This document shows, piece after piece, positions 25,029 to 33,334 of a DNA stretch of 44,170 nucleotides; positions within the stretch are counted from its first letter, which is position 1, and each line of letters begins with the position of its first letter. This DNA is from Planctomycetaceae bacterium (lineage in GTDB: Bacteria; Planctomycetota; Planctomycetia; Planctomycetales; Planctomycetaceae). The stretch is taken from NCBI GenBank assembly GCA_021732995.1, contig JAKFWA010000062.1, forward strand, positions 1 through 44,170, given 5' to 3'. Below the pieces are notes generated by a model. That model saw only the letters and a program-made list of their open reading frames with translations. It made no database searches and had not been told where the DNA came from. The translations under genes were made by a program, and so were the position numbers.

Positions 25029-25901
25029 ATGTCTCAGCAGAATTCGATTGGTTGCTACACGTTCCCGCAGGGGCGGCGGGAGTATGGGTTCTTTTATCGG
25101 ATGTACTGGGATGTTGAACGGCCTGACGAGGTTTATGAATTTGAAGCGTCCGAGCAAACGGAATTCGTGGTTGATACTGAGACTCGCTTGACGGTCAATT
25201 ATCTGGGTCAGGATTCCGTGAAGGTCCCAGTGCGGGCGGAATGTGCCCGTTATCCGCAGATCACGCATCGACAACAGAGCCTGGCCACGCGCGTGACTGT
25301 GGGATATACCGAAGACGGTGCCCGGGATGGTCTCATTTACTGCTTTGAGGAAGCTTATGCATTTATCGGCGTGCCGCTGTTGAACGAGCTGCTTGCGCAG
25401 GGCTTTCGCGGGATCGAATCGGCACCGGTTGTGAAAGAGCCGTACGGTTACTCCGATTGGCTGGCGGACGGTGAAATCGTCATGATTGAGGGGCGATGTA
25501 GTGCCACGACGACGCTGGTGATCGAGCCGCAAGAGTTCAACGTCTGCGCTCAGTGTGGTTTTTCGCCCCTGGTCTGTCCGGAATGTTCGGCGAATCGACT
25601 CGATCTGAACGATCGGCTCGTGTGCTGGAAATGCGGCGCGCCGTGGCTCCGTGAAGCTGATACGGATAAGAAGGATCTCGGCACTTGTCGCGTGCAGATG
25701 ACAGCTCGGCTATCGGAATCGGCAATTTGTCTTGATCGCTGGGACGGCAGCGACGTGTGTGCCGGACTGATTGTCACGCGCCGTGTTAAAGAATTCCTTG
25801 AGAACGCAGGTGTGGGATCATTCCGAGCGGAGGCTGTTCCCGTGCTGATGGACAACGTGTCTCCGGCTCAGATGGATTCACTGAAGCGTGCTCAGGGGTA
25901 G
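25029..25901 (+). CDS. hypothetical protein with a zinc ribbon
   Basis: Protein of 290 residues (AGGA eight bases before ATG 25029). The N-terminal 160 residues are a mixed alpha/beta region without recognised motifs. Then come three CxxC pairs: CAQCG and CPEC at about 178-192 and CWKCG at about 206-209, a treble or double zinc ribbon. The C-terminus has ordinary soluble composition (VTRRVKEFLENAGVGSFRAE). No signal peptide is seen. The arrangement loosely resembles double-CxxCG proteins of bacterial immunity or paralogue arrays; the function cannot be assigned. Confidence 0.65.
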   Translation: MSQQNSIGCYTFPQGRREYGFFYRMYWDVERPDEVYEFEASEQTEFVVDTETRLTVNYLGQDSVKVPVRAECARYPQITHRQQSLATRVTVGYTEDGARDGLIYCFEEAYAFIGVPLLNELLAQGFRGIESAPVVKEPYGYSDWLADGEIVMIEGRCSATTTLVIEPQEFNVCAQCGFSPLVCPECSANRLDLNDRLVCWKCGAPWLREADTDKKDLGTCRVQMTARLSESAICLDRWDGSDVCAGLIVTRRVKEFLENAGVGSFRAEAVPVLMDNVSPAQMDSLKRAQG

Positions 25902-25957
25902 CAACCAGTCACGCAACGCTCATATCAGCCAGACGAGCATGTTGCTCCCCTTGCCGC

Positions 25958-26209
25958 TTATCCCCGGAGATCACTCGCCTGAGCGAACCGCCAATAGCCG
26001 CCCCTGAGCTGGCCGCGGCTGGAGATGATGGTGTGACTCGCGCCTTCATCCGGCAGTTGTTCGTGTGGCTCGAGAATCATCGCATAGCGCTCATGCGGGC
26101 GTTGAGCGTCTTCGCAAATCGCCACGGATGCACGAGTGAAGCGATAGGTCTTGCGCACGAGAACGCTTCTGGTTCTGTCCGACAAATCGTTCGCGATCGG
26201 CTTCGTCAT
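25958..26209 (-). CDS. hypothetical 83-residue protein
   Basis: Begins MTKPIANDLSDRTRSVLVRK; the ATG overlaps the stop of the upstream minus-strand frame (ATGA), which supports translation of both. Mostly polar, basic first half, no signal peptide or known motif. It could be part of a decayed gene. Confidence 0.4.
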   Translation of the reverse strand: MTKPIANDLSDRTRSVLVRKTYRFTRASVAICEDAQRPHERYAMILEPHEQLPDEGASHTIISSRGQLRGGYWRFAQASDLRG

Positions 26210-26358
26210 TGCACACCATCCTCGACTGGCGGGGAGTAAACCACGGCATCATGCCACCTCAGGACGTGCCGCACCCAACACGCCCCGGTCGAGAGATCCT
26301 TCATTGCTGCCAAGACGCGTAGGGTAACGCCCACCAACCGCAGTCCGTCAACCGTCAT
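26206..26358 (-). CDS. hypothetical 50-residue protein
   Basis: From ATG 26358 (MTVDGLRLVGVTLRVLAAM...); a GTG at 26391 would extend it by 11 residues. It overlaps the next frame by four bases and an 18-codon frame (26348-26404, MASLRDLAAEIAVLNNDG) by eleven, so three tiny frames form an overlapping chain. It could equally be a single gene broken by frameshifts. Confidence 0.35.
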   Translation of the reverse strand: MTVDGLRLVGVTLRVLAAMKDLSTGACWVRHVLRWHDAVVYSPPVEDGVQ

Positions 26359-26518
26359 TGTTAAGAACGGCGATTTCGGCGGCGAGATCACGCAGACTCG
26401 CCATCGCGACCGACTTTCGTCGAGCAGGTGTCAACAACACTGGCTTCATGTACGGTACGGCGGTGGCAGCGATCTGCCGTTAATCACAGCAAAATCAGGA
26501 GCGGCATGGCGTTAGCTG

Positions 26519-26580
26519 GTAGCAGGCACATTCCATGTGCCGTCCGCTGAGGGCCACGGCACATGGAATGTGCCTGCTAC
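26519..26580. repeat. GTAG-type REP head-to-head pair, copy 3
   Basis: The best-preserved copy: both 25-base arms are perfect complements and each has GTAG plus GGCACAT-TCC-ATGTGCC; the loop is 12 bases. It lies 127 bases upstream of the DUF1559 gene start. Confidence 0.85.
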
Positions 26581-26706
26581 TCTGTTGTGGCTGGTCTCCG
26601 ACCGAGCCACAACACGCGACGTAGGCCTCCAAGTGATCTGCTTTGTGGTCGGCGCGGTTGTTTCTCAAAATGTGTCTTACGTCGCGTCAGTCGAAGGAGT
26701 CTTCAC

Positions 26707-29142
26707 ATGCTGCGAACGGGTATGCGGCTGTTCTGTGTGGCGTTGATTGTTGTCTCGGCAGTCTGGTGGACCGAGTCTGTTCAGGCTCAGTCCGCAAGCC
26801 CGCTGAAGCTGGCCTATGCCACGGGCGAAGAACCACTCGCCGTCATCCTCTGGAACGGGCTGGGGGAAGCGAAACCAGACTCATCCAACCGCACGCAGAA
26901 GCTGCTGGCCGAACCATCGCTGCGCGACTTCGCGAAGGATGTTTCGACTCAGCAGCACAAGTTCTTTTCTCTGGTAACGAGGCTCGGCAATGATGGGGAA
27001 CCAGACGACTTTGCGTCGAAGCTGTTCACGCTGATGGAGTCCGCCTTCGTGCATCCCTCGGTGATCATCCTGAATCACGTGGGAGCCGAGCCGCGAGACC
27101 TCCGCATCGCGGTGGTCGTTGATGTCGGAAAAGAAATTGACATTTATAAAGAGGTCCTTGATCAAGTCATCAAGCCAGGCCCCGAAGACGATCCGGACGA
27201 AATCACTGTTGTGGAGATCGCTGGCGGAAAATTCTATCGGATCCCCGGCGAGACAGATATTCCCCCGACTCATCTGGGTACGCTGGGCAGTCGTCTGGTC
27301 TTCGCGTGGGGCGACGACACGCTTGAGCCGCTGATCGCTCGACTGCAGCAGCCGAAGACTCCGAAGTGGATCGAACCACAGCTCGCCGATCTACCCGTTG
27401 ACCAGCCGAACCTGCTGGCCTATGTGAACGTCAAGCAGATCATCGCTTCGCTCGAGAAGGCCGGCGCGATCCCCAACCTGGAAGCGATCACGCAGGCCAG
27501 CGGGCTTGATACTGTGAGTCACGTTTCGCTGGTTGGCGGGTTAGACGCAACGGGTATGCGGGTCAACACGCTCGTCAGTTTTCAGGGCGAGCCGCGTGGC
27601 CTGCTGGCACTGCTACCCAATAAGCCGCTCACGATTGATAATTTCCGCCGCGTGCCGGCCAGTGCGTCAGGCGCCACGGTAGCGCGCTTCGATCTCGACC
27701 AGGCGCTGAGTCATCTGCGTGGCCTCGAGACCGTCTTTTCTCCCGAGTTTCAGCGGCTCAACGATGCGCGGTTCGATCGGTTCCAGCAGAAATTGGGCTT
27801 CTCCGTCCGCAAGCATCTGGCCGAAGGTCTCGGCGATGAATGGACTCTCTATACCGCTGGCGATGCAGGTGGTGCGGCGATCGTTCCGCCCCTCGTGCTC
27901 TCTGTAAGCATTCGCGATGCCAGCAAGATTCAGCCGATTCTGGACAGGGCCGTACGCAACCTTAAAAAGGCGTCTGAGGTGTATGAAGACCTCAGTCCCT
28001 GGACCGTCCACGACTTCACGGTCAAAGGCACCAAAGCCGTGCGAATGCAAATTAACAATGCTCCCGTAGCAGTGACTCCCGCCTGGATGCTGACAAAAGA
28101 TGAATTCGTCCTCAGCTTGCAGCCCCAGTTGTTGTACAGCCACTTGGCTCAGCCCGGTAAGCCTTCGCTCGCGGATTCAGAAATCCTGCAAGCGGCGTTC
28201 AAACAGCGGCCTAATCCCGTTCTGGTAAACTACTCGGATCCCAAACCGCGAGTTCGCAGTATTTACTCGTTGATTAATACTTTTGGTCCCGTGATCACTC
28301 AGCAATTCGATGAACTCGGGATTGAAGTGACTCCGCCGGTCCTGCCACCGTTGTCCGACCTGGAGCCGCATCTGCAACCCGGCGTGACGACCTTCTATTT
28401 CAGCAAGGATGGGTTGCGCTCTGAAACGCGAGGCGTCGTTCCGAGCGGGTTCGAGGGAGGACCAGCATCTGTTGCATGGGTCGTCGGTTCGCTATTTCCC
28501 GCCCTGGAAGAATCCTTCAAAGCGGCTCGGCAAGGCTTGAGCAAGGAAAACATGAAGGAGCTTGGTCTGGGCATTCTGACTCTTGAAGAGGACAAAGGAC
28601 GATATCCCGGACAGGCGATACGGAATAAACAGGGGAATGCGCTCTTAAGCTGGAGAGTTCGCATTCTCCCCTATCTGCACGAGGACGACCTCTATAAACA
28701 ATTTCGTTTGAATGAACCGTGGGATAGTGAGCATAATAAAACTCTGATTGAAAAAATGCCGAGCTCCCTGGCGTCGCCATTCCATCCGGAACTCCATAAG
28801 CAGGGTAAAACGACTTATCTGGCGCCGATCGCCAAGGGCACTCTTTGGGAACAACCCACCGGCAGGCGGCTGCGCGATGTGATCGATGGCTCCAGCAACA
28901 CCATCCTGCTTGTGGAAGCTCCCGCCGATGCGGCCGTGATCTGGACGAAGCCCGAGGACCTGCCCATCGATCTGAAAGATCCTCGGAAGCATCTGAAGAG
29001 CGTCTGCCCCGGCGGCTTTCAGGCCCTGTTCGGAGATGGTGTGGTGCATTTCATCTCCGATAGTCTCGATGTTGATGTCCTGCGAGGTTTATTCACCTAC
29101 GCTGGCGAAGAGGACGTCCAGAGTTGGTGGCTCGCTGAATGA
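26707..29142 (+). CDS. secreted DUF1559-domain protein, paralogue 1
   Basis: ATG 26707 with AAGGAG seven bases upstream; the long frame upstream runs through the REP and is not used. The product has 811 residues with a signal peptide (1-27, ...WWTESVQA). The large N-terminal part (about 30-600) is unassigned: LNHVGAEPRDLRIAVVVDVG, LADLPVDQPNLLAYVNVKQI, LSDLEPHLQPGVTTFYFSKDG. Residues about 605-800 are a DUF1559 domain (ALLSWRVRILPYLHEDDLYK, FRLNEPWDSEHNKTLIEKMP, TYLAP, DGSSNTILLVEAP). Typical DUF1559 proteins start with a type IV pilin-like signal; here the domain is C-terminal and there is no pilin signal, so it is probably an exported soluble or surface protein. It shares its start region and full architecture with the next gene. 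Confidence 0.85.
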   Translation: MLRTGMRLFCVALIVVSAVWWTESVQAQSASPLKLAYATGEEPLAVILWNGLGEAKPDSSNRTQKLLAEPSLRDFAKDVSTQQHKFFSLVTRLGNDGEPDDFASKLFTLMESAFVHPSVIILNHVGAEPRDLRIAVVVDVGKEIDIYKEVLDQVIKPGPEDDPDEITVVEIAGGKFYRIPGETDIPPTHLGTLGSRLVFAWGDDTLEPLIARLQQPKTPKWIEPQLADLPVDQPNLLAYVNVKQIIASLEKAGAIPNLEAITQASGLDTVSHVSLVGGLDATGMRVNTLVSFQGEPRGLLALLPNKPLTIDNFRRVPASASGATVARFDLDQALSHLRGLETVFSPEFQRLNDARFDRFQQKLGFSVRKHLAEGLGDEWTLYTAGDAGGAAIVPPLVLSVSIRDASKIQPILDRAVRNLKKASEVYEDLSPWTVHDFTVKGTKAVRMQINNAPVAVTPAWMLTKDEFVLSLQPQLLYSHLAQPGKPSLADSEILQAAFKQRPNPVLVNYSDPKPRVRSIYSLINTFGPVITQQFDELGIEVTPPVLPPLSDLEPHLQPGVTTFYFSKDGLRSETRGVVPSGFEGGPASVAWVVGSLFPALEESFKAARQGLSKENMKELGLGILTLEEDKGRYPGQAIRNKQGNALLSWRVRILPYLHEDDLYKQFRLNEPWDSEHNKTLIEKMPSSLASPFHPELHKQGKTTYLAPIAKGTLWEQPTGRRLRDVIDGSSNTILLVEAPADAAVIWTKPEDLPIDLKDPRKHLKSVCPGGFQALFGDGVVHFISDSLDVDVLRGLFTYAGEEDVQSWWLAE

Positions 29143-29157
29143 GGAGACTCACACAGT

Positions 29158-29199
29158 CCTGGAGTGCTGAGGCTTGACTCAGCCCTCCATTGTTTGCGG
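29158..29199. repeat. solo left end of the 198-bp element
   Basis: Left-end copy with the CTGAG-GCTTGA-CTCAG stem and the GTTTGCGGG extension, 16 bases after the stop of the first DUF1559 gene. No right end lies about 198 bp away; another REP pair occupies that position (29325). Confidence 0.75.
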
Positions 29200-29202
29200 G
29201 AC

Positions 29203-29280
29203 GGGTGGCACGCCTTGACCATCGGGAAGGGCGTGGCTGTAAGCGTCCACGCCCATCGCTTCGCTCTGAGCGTGCCACCC
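29203..29280. repeat. nested inverted repeat
   Basis: Outer arms GGGTGGCACG / CGTGCCACCC (29203-29212 and 29271-29280) enclose an inner perfect hairpin GGGCGTGG / CCACGCCC (29229-29236 and 29247-29254). A cruciform-like nested structure within the gap between the two DUF1559 genes. Confidence 0.6.
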
Positions 29281-29324
29281 ACACAGGCTGACCACCGGAG
29301 ATCGGCCGCAGCGAGTTCTCACCT

Positions 29325-29385
29325 GTAGCATGGACGCCCTCGTCCGTGCTGCATCGATGACGCACGGACGGGGCGTCCATGCTAC
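29325..29385. repeat. second GTAG-type REP head-to-head pair
   Basis: Arms start with GTAGCAT followed by the self-complementary core GGACG-CCCT-CGTCC and GTGC; the reverse arm ends ...GGACG...ATGCTAC. It shares the GTAG tag but has a different palindrome from the family at 6840, so it represents a separate REP family. Confidence 0.75.
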
Positions 29386-29613
29386 GGCCTAGCTGACCGG
29401 CGCCACCCAGGGACTTTTGCTACCAGCTTACCCAAACTCTGAACGGCGTTGCGTGCCACCCGACCGCCCTCCTGGCTTTGACGCGTATCGTTGCTACTGT
29501 TGTCGTGTACGGTATTATCGGTTTGTGACGATGTGGCCACTCCCCTGGCGATGAGCTGTCGGTCTTAACGGCGGCTGTTGCCGATGCGATCTTCAGTCGA
29601 AGGAGTCTTCACC

Positions 29614-32019
29614 ATGCTGCGAACGCGGGTCAGGTTGTTGTGCGTGGCGTTGATAGCTCTGTCCTCGGTTTGGGCGGAAGCTGTGCAGGCTCAGTCCAAA
29701 AGCCCGCTGAAGCTGGCGCATGTGGCGGGCGAGGAACCGCTCGTCGCCGTCCTCTGGAATGGGTTGGGCGACCCCCAGCCCGATTCCACCAATCACACAC
29801 AGAAGCTGCTGGCCGAAGAATCGCTGCGAGATTACTTCAAACAACTCACAGTCCAGTTTGAGAACCTCATTCCTCAGGGTATTCGTCCTGAGGCGAGCGA
29901 GTTCGAAAGAGCGATGGTTCCGGCCGTGCCGTTGTTCTACAAGTCGCTCTTCACGCATCCGTCCGCGATCGTGCTCAACAAGATCGGAGCGACTCCCAAC
30001 GAGTATCAATTCGCTGTCGTCGTGGATGCGGGGAAGGATATTGATACCCTCCGCTCCACTCTTGATCGACTGATCGAGCTGGCGCCGCAGGACGATCCGG
30101 ACTCCGTGACGGTGCAGAATGTTGCTGGCGGCAAGTTCTATGGGAGCAACCACAAGACCGACGATTATTCAATGCATATGGGCACGCTCGGTAACCACTT
30201 CGTTTTGACGGTTGGCGAAGACACGCTTCAGCCGCTGGTAGCGCGGCTGCAACAGTCGAAGACTCCCAAGTTGGTGGAGAAACAGCTCGCCGATTTACCC
30301 GTCGATCAGCCCAACCTGCTGGTCTCGGCGAACGTCCGGAAGCTCCTCTCAACCGTGAATGAGCCCGAGTTTGATACCATGGCGAAGGCTGCGGGAATTG
30401 ATGGAGTCAATCATTTCTCGCTGGTGGGCGGGTTCGATGCCGCGGGCGTGCAACTGAATACTCTGATCAGTTTGCAGGGCGCGCCCCGTGGTCTGCTGGC
30501 AATGGTGCCTAATAAGCCTCTCAAGCTGGACGCCTTCCGCCGTGTGCCTGCCAACGTGGCCAGTGCGGTGGTGGCGCGGTTTGACCTCGAGCATGCTCTG
30601 AATCTGGTTCTGGAGATGGCCGACGCAGCTAACCCGACAGCCAAAGAGGATATTGAAGCAGGGATCGAGCAAACTGAGCGGCAATTAGGCTTCTCGGTGC
30701 GGAAAGACTTGTGTCAGGGTCTGGGCGACGAATGGACTCTCTACGCCGCCAACAGTGTCGGCGGTGCGTTGTTCGCTCCACCCGTCGTGCTGTCGGGGAC
30801 TGTTCGCGATCAGGCCAAAGTCCAGAAGGTGCTGGACGTGGCTGTTAAATACCTGCACATCCTTGGCCCGGTGCTCGGCCCGGAACCGCCTTTCACAGTC
30901 CATGAATATACGGTCAAAGGTAACAAGGCCGTACGAGTACAGCTTAATATACCGCTCGGGATCACGCCGTGCTGGGTCCTGACGAAGGATGACTTTGTCT
31001 TCAGTCTGATGCCACAATTGTTGAGCAACCACTTGTCGCAAGCCGGTAAAGCCTCACTGGCCGATTCAGAAGCATTGAAACAAGGCTTCCAGCGCAGACC
31101 GAATCCGGTTCTGATGAGCTACTCCGATCCGAAGCCAAGGCTGCGGGGCATGTATTCTTTAGTGAATGCGTTTGCCCCAATGGCAGCGGTGAACATCGAA
31201 AAGACTGGTGTCAAGTTTGAGCCTCCGCCGCTTCCCCCACTGACAGACCTTGAACCACACCTGTTGCCAACAGTGACAGCGATCAGCTTCGACAAGGCCG
31301 GTCTCCGTCTGGAGGCTCGCGGCGTTGTCCCAGGTGGAATCGAGATGGCAGCGGCTTCAGCGGGACTCGCTCCGGGTATAATGGCGCCCGCAATCAAGCA
31401 GGCCCGCGACGCGGCCCGGATGTCAGACAACAAGAACAATCTGAAGTACATTGCATTCGCCTTGCTGAATTACCAGGAAACCTACGGAAGGTTTCCCGGA
31501 CCAGCGATCCTGGACAAGAAGCAACGGCCGCGGTTGAGTTGGCGAGTGGAAATCCTGCCTTATATCGACGAGCAAGTGCTGTATGAACAATTTCATCGGG
31601 ATGAGCCGTGGGACAGTGATCACAACAAGACTCTGATTGCCAAAATGCCGAAAGTTTTCGCATCGCCGAATCACCAGGATCTCAACAAGCAGGGCAAAAC
31701 GACATACCTGGCACCGCTGGGGGAGGGCACCATCTGGGATAATCCGAAAGGTAACAAGGTCCGCGACGTGCTCGATGGACTCAGCAACACCATCCTTATC
31801 GTGGACGCTCATCCGGACGCTGCGGTGATCTGGACCAAGCCCGATGACCTGACCATTGATTTCAAAGATCTCCAGAAGACCCTTAAGAACCTGCGCCCCG
31901 GCAGATTTCACGCCGTATTCGCCGAAGGATCGGTGCGCGTGCTCAGCGAAGACATCGACCTGGAAGTTCTGAAAGGCCTCTTCACGCGCGCCGGCAACGA
32001 AGATGTGGGTGACTTCTAA
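29614..32019 (+). CDS. secreted DUF1559-domain protein, paralogue 2
   Basis: Protein of 801 residues from ATG 29614. The 20 bases before the start are identical to those before the first paralogue (AGTCGAAGGAGTCTTCAC). Signal peptide 1-26 (...WAEAVQA), the same unassigned N-terminal region (LADLPVDQPNLLVSANVRKL; LTDLEPHLLPTVTAISF), and a DUF1559 domain at about 595-790 (RLSWRVEILPYIDEQVLYEQ, DEPWDSDHNKTLIAKMP, TYLAPLGEGT, DGLSNTILIVDA). It has an inserted ARDAARMSDNKNNLKYIAFAL segment, closer to classical DUF1559 proteins than paralogue 1, so paralogue 1 has probably diverged there. The tandem copies are separated by 471 bp of repeats. A surface or periplasmic role is inferred. Confidence 0.85.
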   Translation: MLRTRVRLLCVALIALSSVWAEAVQAQSKSPLKLAHVAGEEPLVAVLWNGLGDPQPDSTNHTQKLLAEESLRDYFKQLTVQFENLIPQGIRPEASEFERAMVPAVPLFYKSLFTHPSAIVLNKIGATPNEYQFAVVVDAGKDIDTLRSTLDRLIELAPQDDPDSVTVQNVAGGKFYGSNHKTDDYSMHMGTLGNHFVLTVGEDTLQPLVARLQQSKTPKLVEKQLADLPVDQPNLLVSANVRKLLSTVNEPEFDTMAKAAGIDGVNHFSLVGGFDAAGVQLNTLISLQGAPRGLLAMVPNKPLKLDAFRRVPANVASAVVARFDLEHALNLVLEMADAANPTAKEDIEAGIEQTERQLGFSVRKDLCQGLGDEWTLYAANSVGGALFAPPVVLSGTVRDQAKVQKVLDVAVKYLHILGPVLGPEPPFTVHEYTVKGNKAVRVQLNIPLGITPCWVLTKDDFVFSLMPQLLSNHLSQAGKASLADSEALKQGFQRRPNPVLMSYSDPKPRLRGMYSLVNAFAPMAAVNIEKTGVKFEPPPLPPLTDLEPHLLPTVTAISFDKAGLRLEARGVVPGGIEMAAASAGLAPGIMAPAIKQARDAARMSDNKNNLKYIAFALLNYQETYGRFPGPAILDKKQRPRLSWRVEILPYIDEQVLYEQFHRDEPWDSDHNKTLIAKMPKVFASPNHQDLNKQGKTTYLAPLGEGTIWDNPKGNKVRDVLDGLSNTILIVDAHPDAAVIWTKPDDLTIDFKDLQKTLKNLRPGRFHAVFAEGSVRVLSEDIDLEVLKGLFTRAGNEDVGDF

Positions 32020-32044
32020 TACGCATTTTCTGGCCTGGGCCGGT

Positions 32045-32241
32045 CCTGGAGTGCTGAGGCTTGACTCAGCCCTCCATGGTTTGCGGAAGGTCGTCTGGCT
32101 GAATCGTAGAACGTGGCCGTCCACCAGAATTCGGATAAATGGTCTTCTACCTTACTGATACTACACGGCTCTGGTTTTGTGTTACTTGTAAATCCTGCGC
32201 CGCAATGAATGGAGGGCTCCGTCAAGCCGGAGCACTCCAGG
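32045..32241. mobile_element. 198-bp MITE-like element, copy C (inverted orientation)
   Basis: 197 bp between the DUF1559 gene and the carbonic-anhydrase-like gene. The left end has the CTGAG/CTCAG stem, the right end the CTCCG/CGGAG stem, the reverse of copy B. Its reverse complement aligns with B and D in the interior (ATCCGAA...CTGGTGGACGGCCACGTTC), so it is inserted in the opposite orientation. Confidence 0.8.
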
Positions 32242-32330
32242 ACTAGAGCCGCACTTGGAATGCTTCCGGTCGCTCGGCAACCCGGCGTCGTTATTGATCG
32301 TTCAGCAATCAACACGAAAGTGAGGAGACC

Positions 32331-33062
32331 ATGGCGCGTATCGTAAAGTCCAAAGCAAAATCGACACCACCACCATCACCACCGCCACCGCCGCCACCCT
32401 ATCGGCAGGCATCGGTGTTCGCGGATCCGCCGCGGAAGAACGTGTTCCTGCTCTCGTGCATGGACCAGCGGCTGCTGGACGACATCGTCAAGTTCATGAA
32501 CTCGCTGAATTTGCATAACCGATATGATCAATTGGCGCTGGCGGGCGGAGCGATGGGCGCGCTCAAGTTGCCGGACCCGAATCTGCCGGTCGAGGAACGG
32601 TGGAGCACCGTGTTCTTCATCCACCTGGAGAAAGCGATCAACGTCCTTCACCGGCCGATCAAGGATGTGTTCCTGCTCGACCACCTGGACTGCGGGGCCT
32701 ACAAATCTCTGCACCCGGATGAGAATGTCCAAAAGGAATACGCGCAGGCCGACAAACCCCGGATGACCGAATTGCATCGGCAGGAGTTGAGCGCGTTTGC
32801 CGGGGCGGTCAACACGTTCATTCACTATCACTTGAAGAAAGCCACCGACGAATTCGACGCAGCTCGCAAGGCCTGCGAGAAGTGCGATGAGCACAATAAA
32901 GGCGACAAGGAGAAGAAGTGCTGGGAGCAGGTCAAAGATCAGGCCAAAGAGAAGGTCGAGGCGTGGTCGGATATACGAATATCATACTTCGTCATGGACC
33001 TGCTCGGCGTGGTAACGCAACTCGACCTGCCGGACGATGGGCCACCCACGCTCAAACAGTAG
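32331..33062 (+). CDS. divergent beta-carbonic-anhydrase-like protein
   Basis: Protein of 243 residues (GAGGAG before ATG 32331). Zinc-site pattern of beta-carbonic anhydrases: C43-x-D45-x-R47 (LLSCMDQRL), an AGGA turn at 71-74, and H118-x-x-C121 (LDHLDCGAY). It differs from classical members in a Pro-rich N-terminus (STPPPSPPPPPPP, about 11-23), a long charged, helical insertion (about 130-205, with C-x-x-C near 175-178 and a Lys/Glu-rich stretch) and a distinct C-terminus (SYFVMDLLGVVTQLDLP). No signal peptide. It could hydrate CO2 or have been repurposed; I cannot tell. Flanked on both sides by 198-bp elements. Confidence 0.7.
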   Translation: MARIVKSKAKSTPPPSPPPPPPPYRQASVFADPPRKNVFLLSCMDQRLLDDIVKFMNSLNLHNRYDQLALAGGAMGALKLPDPNLPVEERWSTVFFIHLEKAINVLHRPIKDVFLLDHLDCGAYKSLHPDENVQKEYAQADKPRMTELHRQELSAFAGAVNTFIHYHLKKATDEFDAARKACEKCDEHNKGDKEKKCWEQVKDQAKEKVEAWSDIRISYFVMDLLGVVTQLDLPDDGPPTLKQ

Positions 33063-33108
33063 TCGTGACAAACGCTCCCTTATGTTGGCCACAACGGGTG
33101 CTTCTGGT

Positions 33109-33304
33109 CCTGGAGTGCTCCGGCTTGACGGAGCCCTCCATTCCTGGCGGCACGGCAGCATCGGGTGATGATGGCGCTGAGCCGTGAAGCATGCGTGTTG
33201 GAAGGAGCCGTTGTCCGCACGCTGGCGGACGGCCACGTTCAATTCGTCAACTGGACCGATTCCCGCACACAATGGAGGGCTCCGTCAAGCCGGAGCACTC
33301 CAGG
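33109..33304. mobile_element. 198-bp MITE-like element, copy D
   Basis: 196 bp, both ends with the CTCCG/CGGAG stem. It lies between the convergent ends of the carbonic-anhydrase-like gene and the minus-strand WD40-like gene, 30 bases from the latter's stop codon. Its interior resembles copy B. Confidence 0.8.
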
Positions 33305-33334
33305 TTAGCAGCAACGGAAATGATATTCCGGTTA

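Larger units (their letters stand above)
25902..26706. other. interval with small minus-strand ORFs and a REP pair
   Basis: About 800 bp without a confident large gene. It contains three overlapping short minus-strand frames (25958-26404) and the GTAG REP pair at 26519-26580. The 120 bases after it, up to ATG 26707, should hold the promoter of the DUF1559 gene. Confidence 0.5.

Noticed and set aside
14140-33304. CRISPR-like repeats
   Set aside because: The repeats are dispersed over many kilobases, inverted rather than direct, and without regularly spaced spacers or cas genes.
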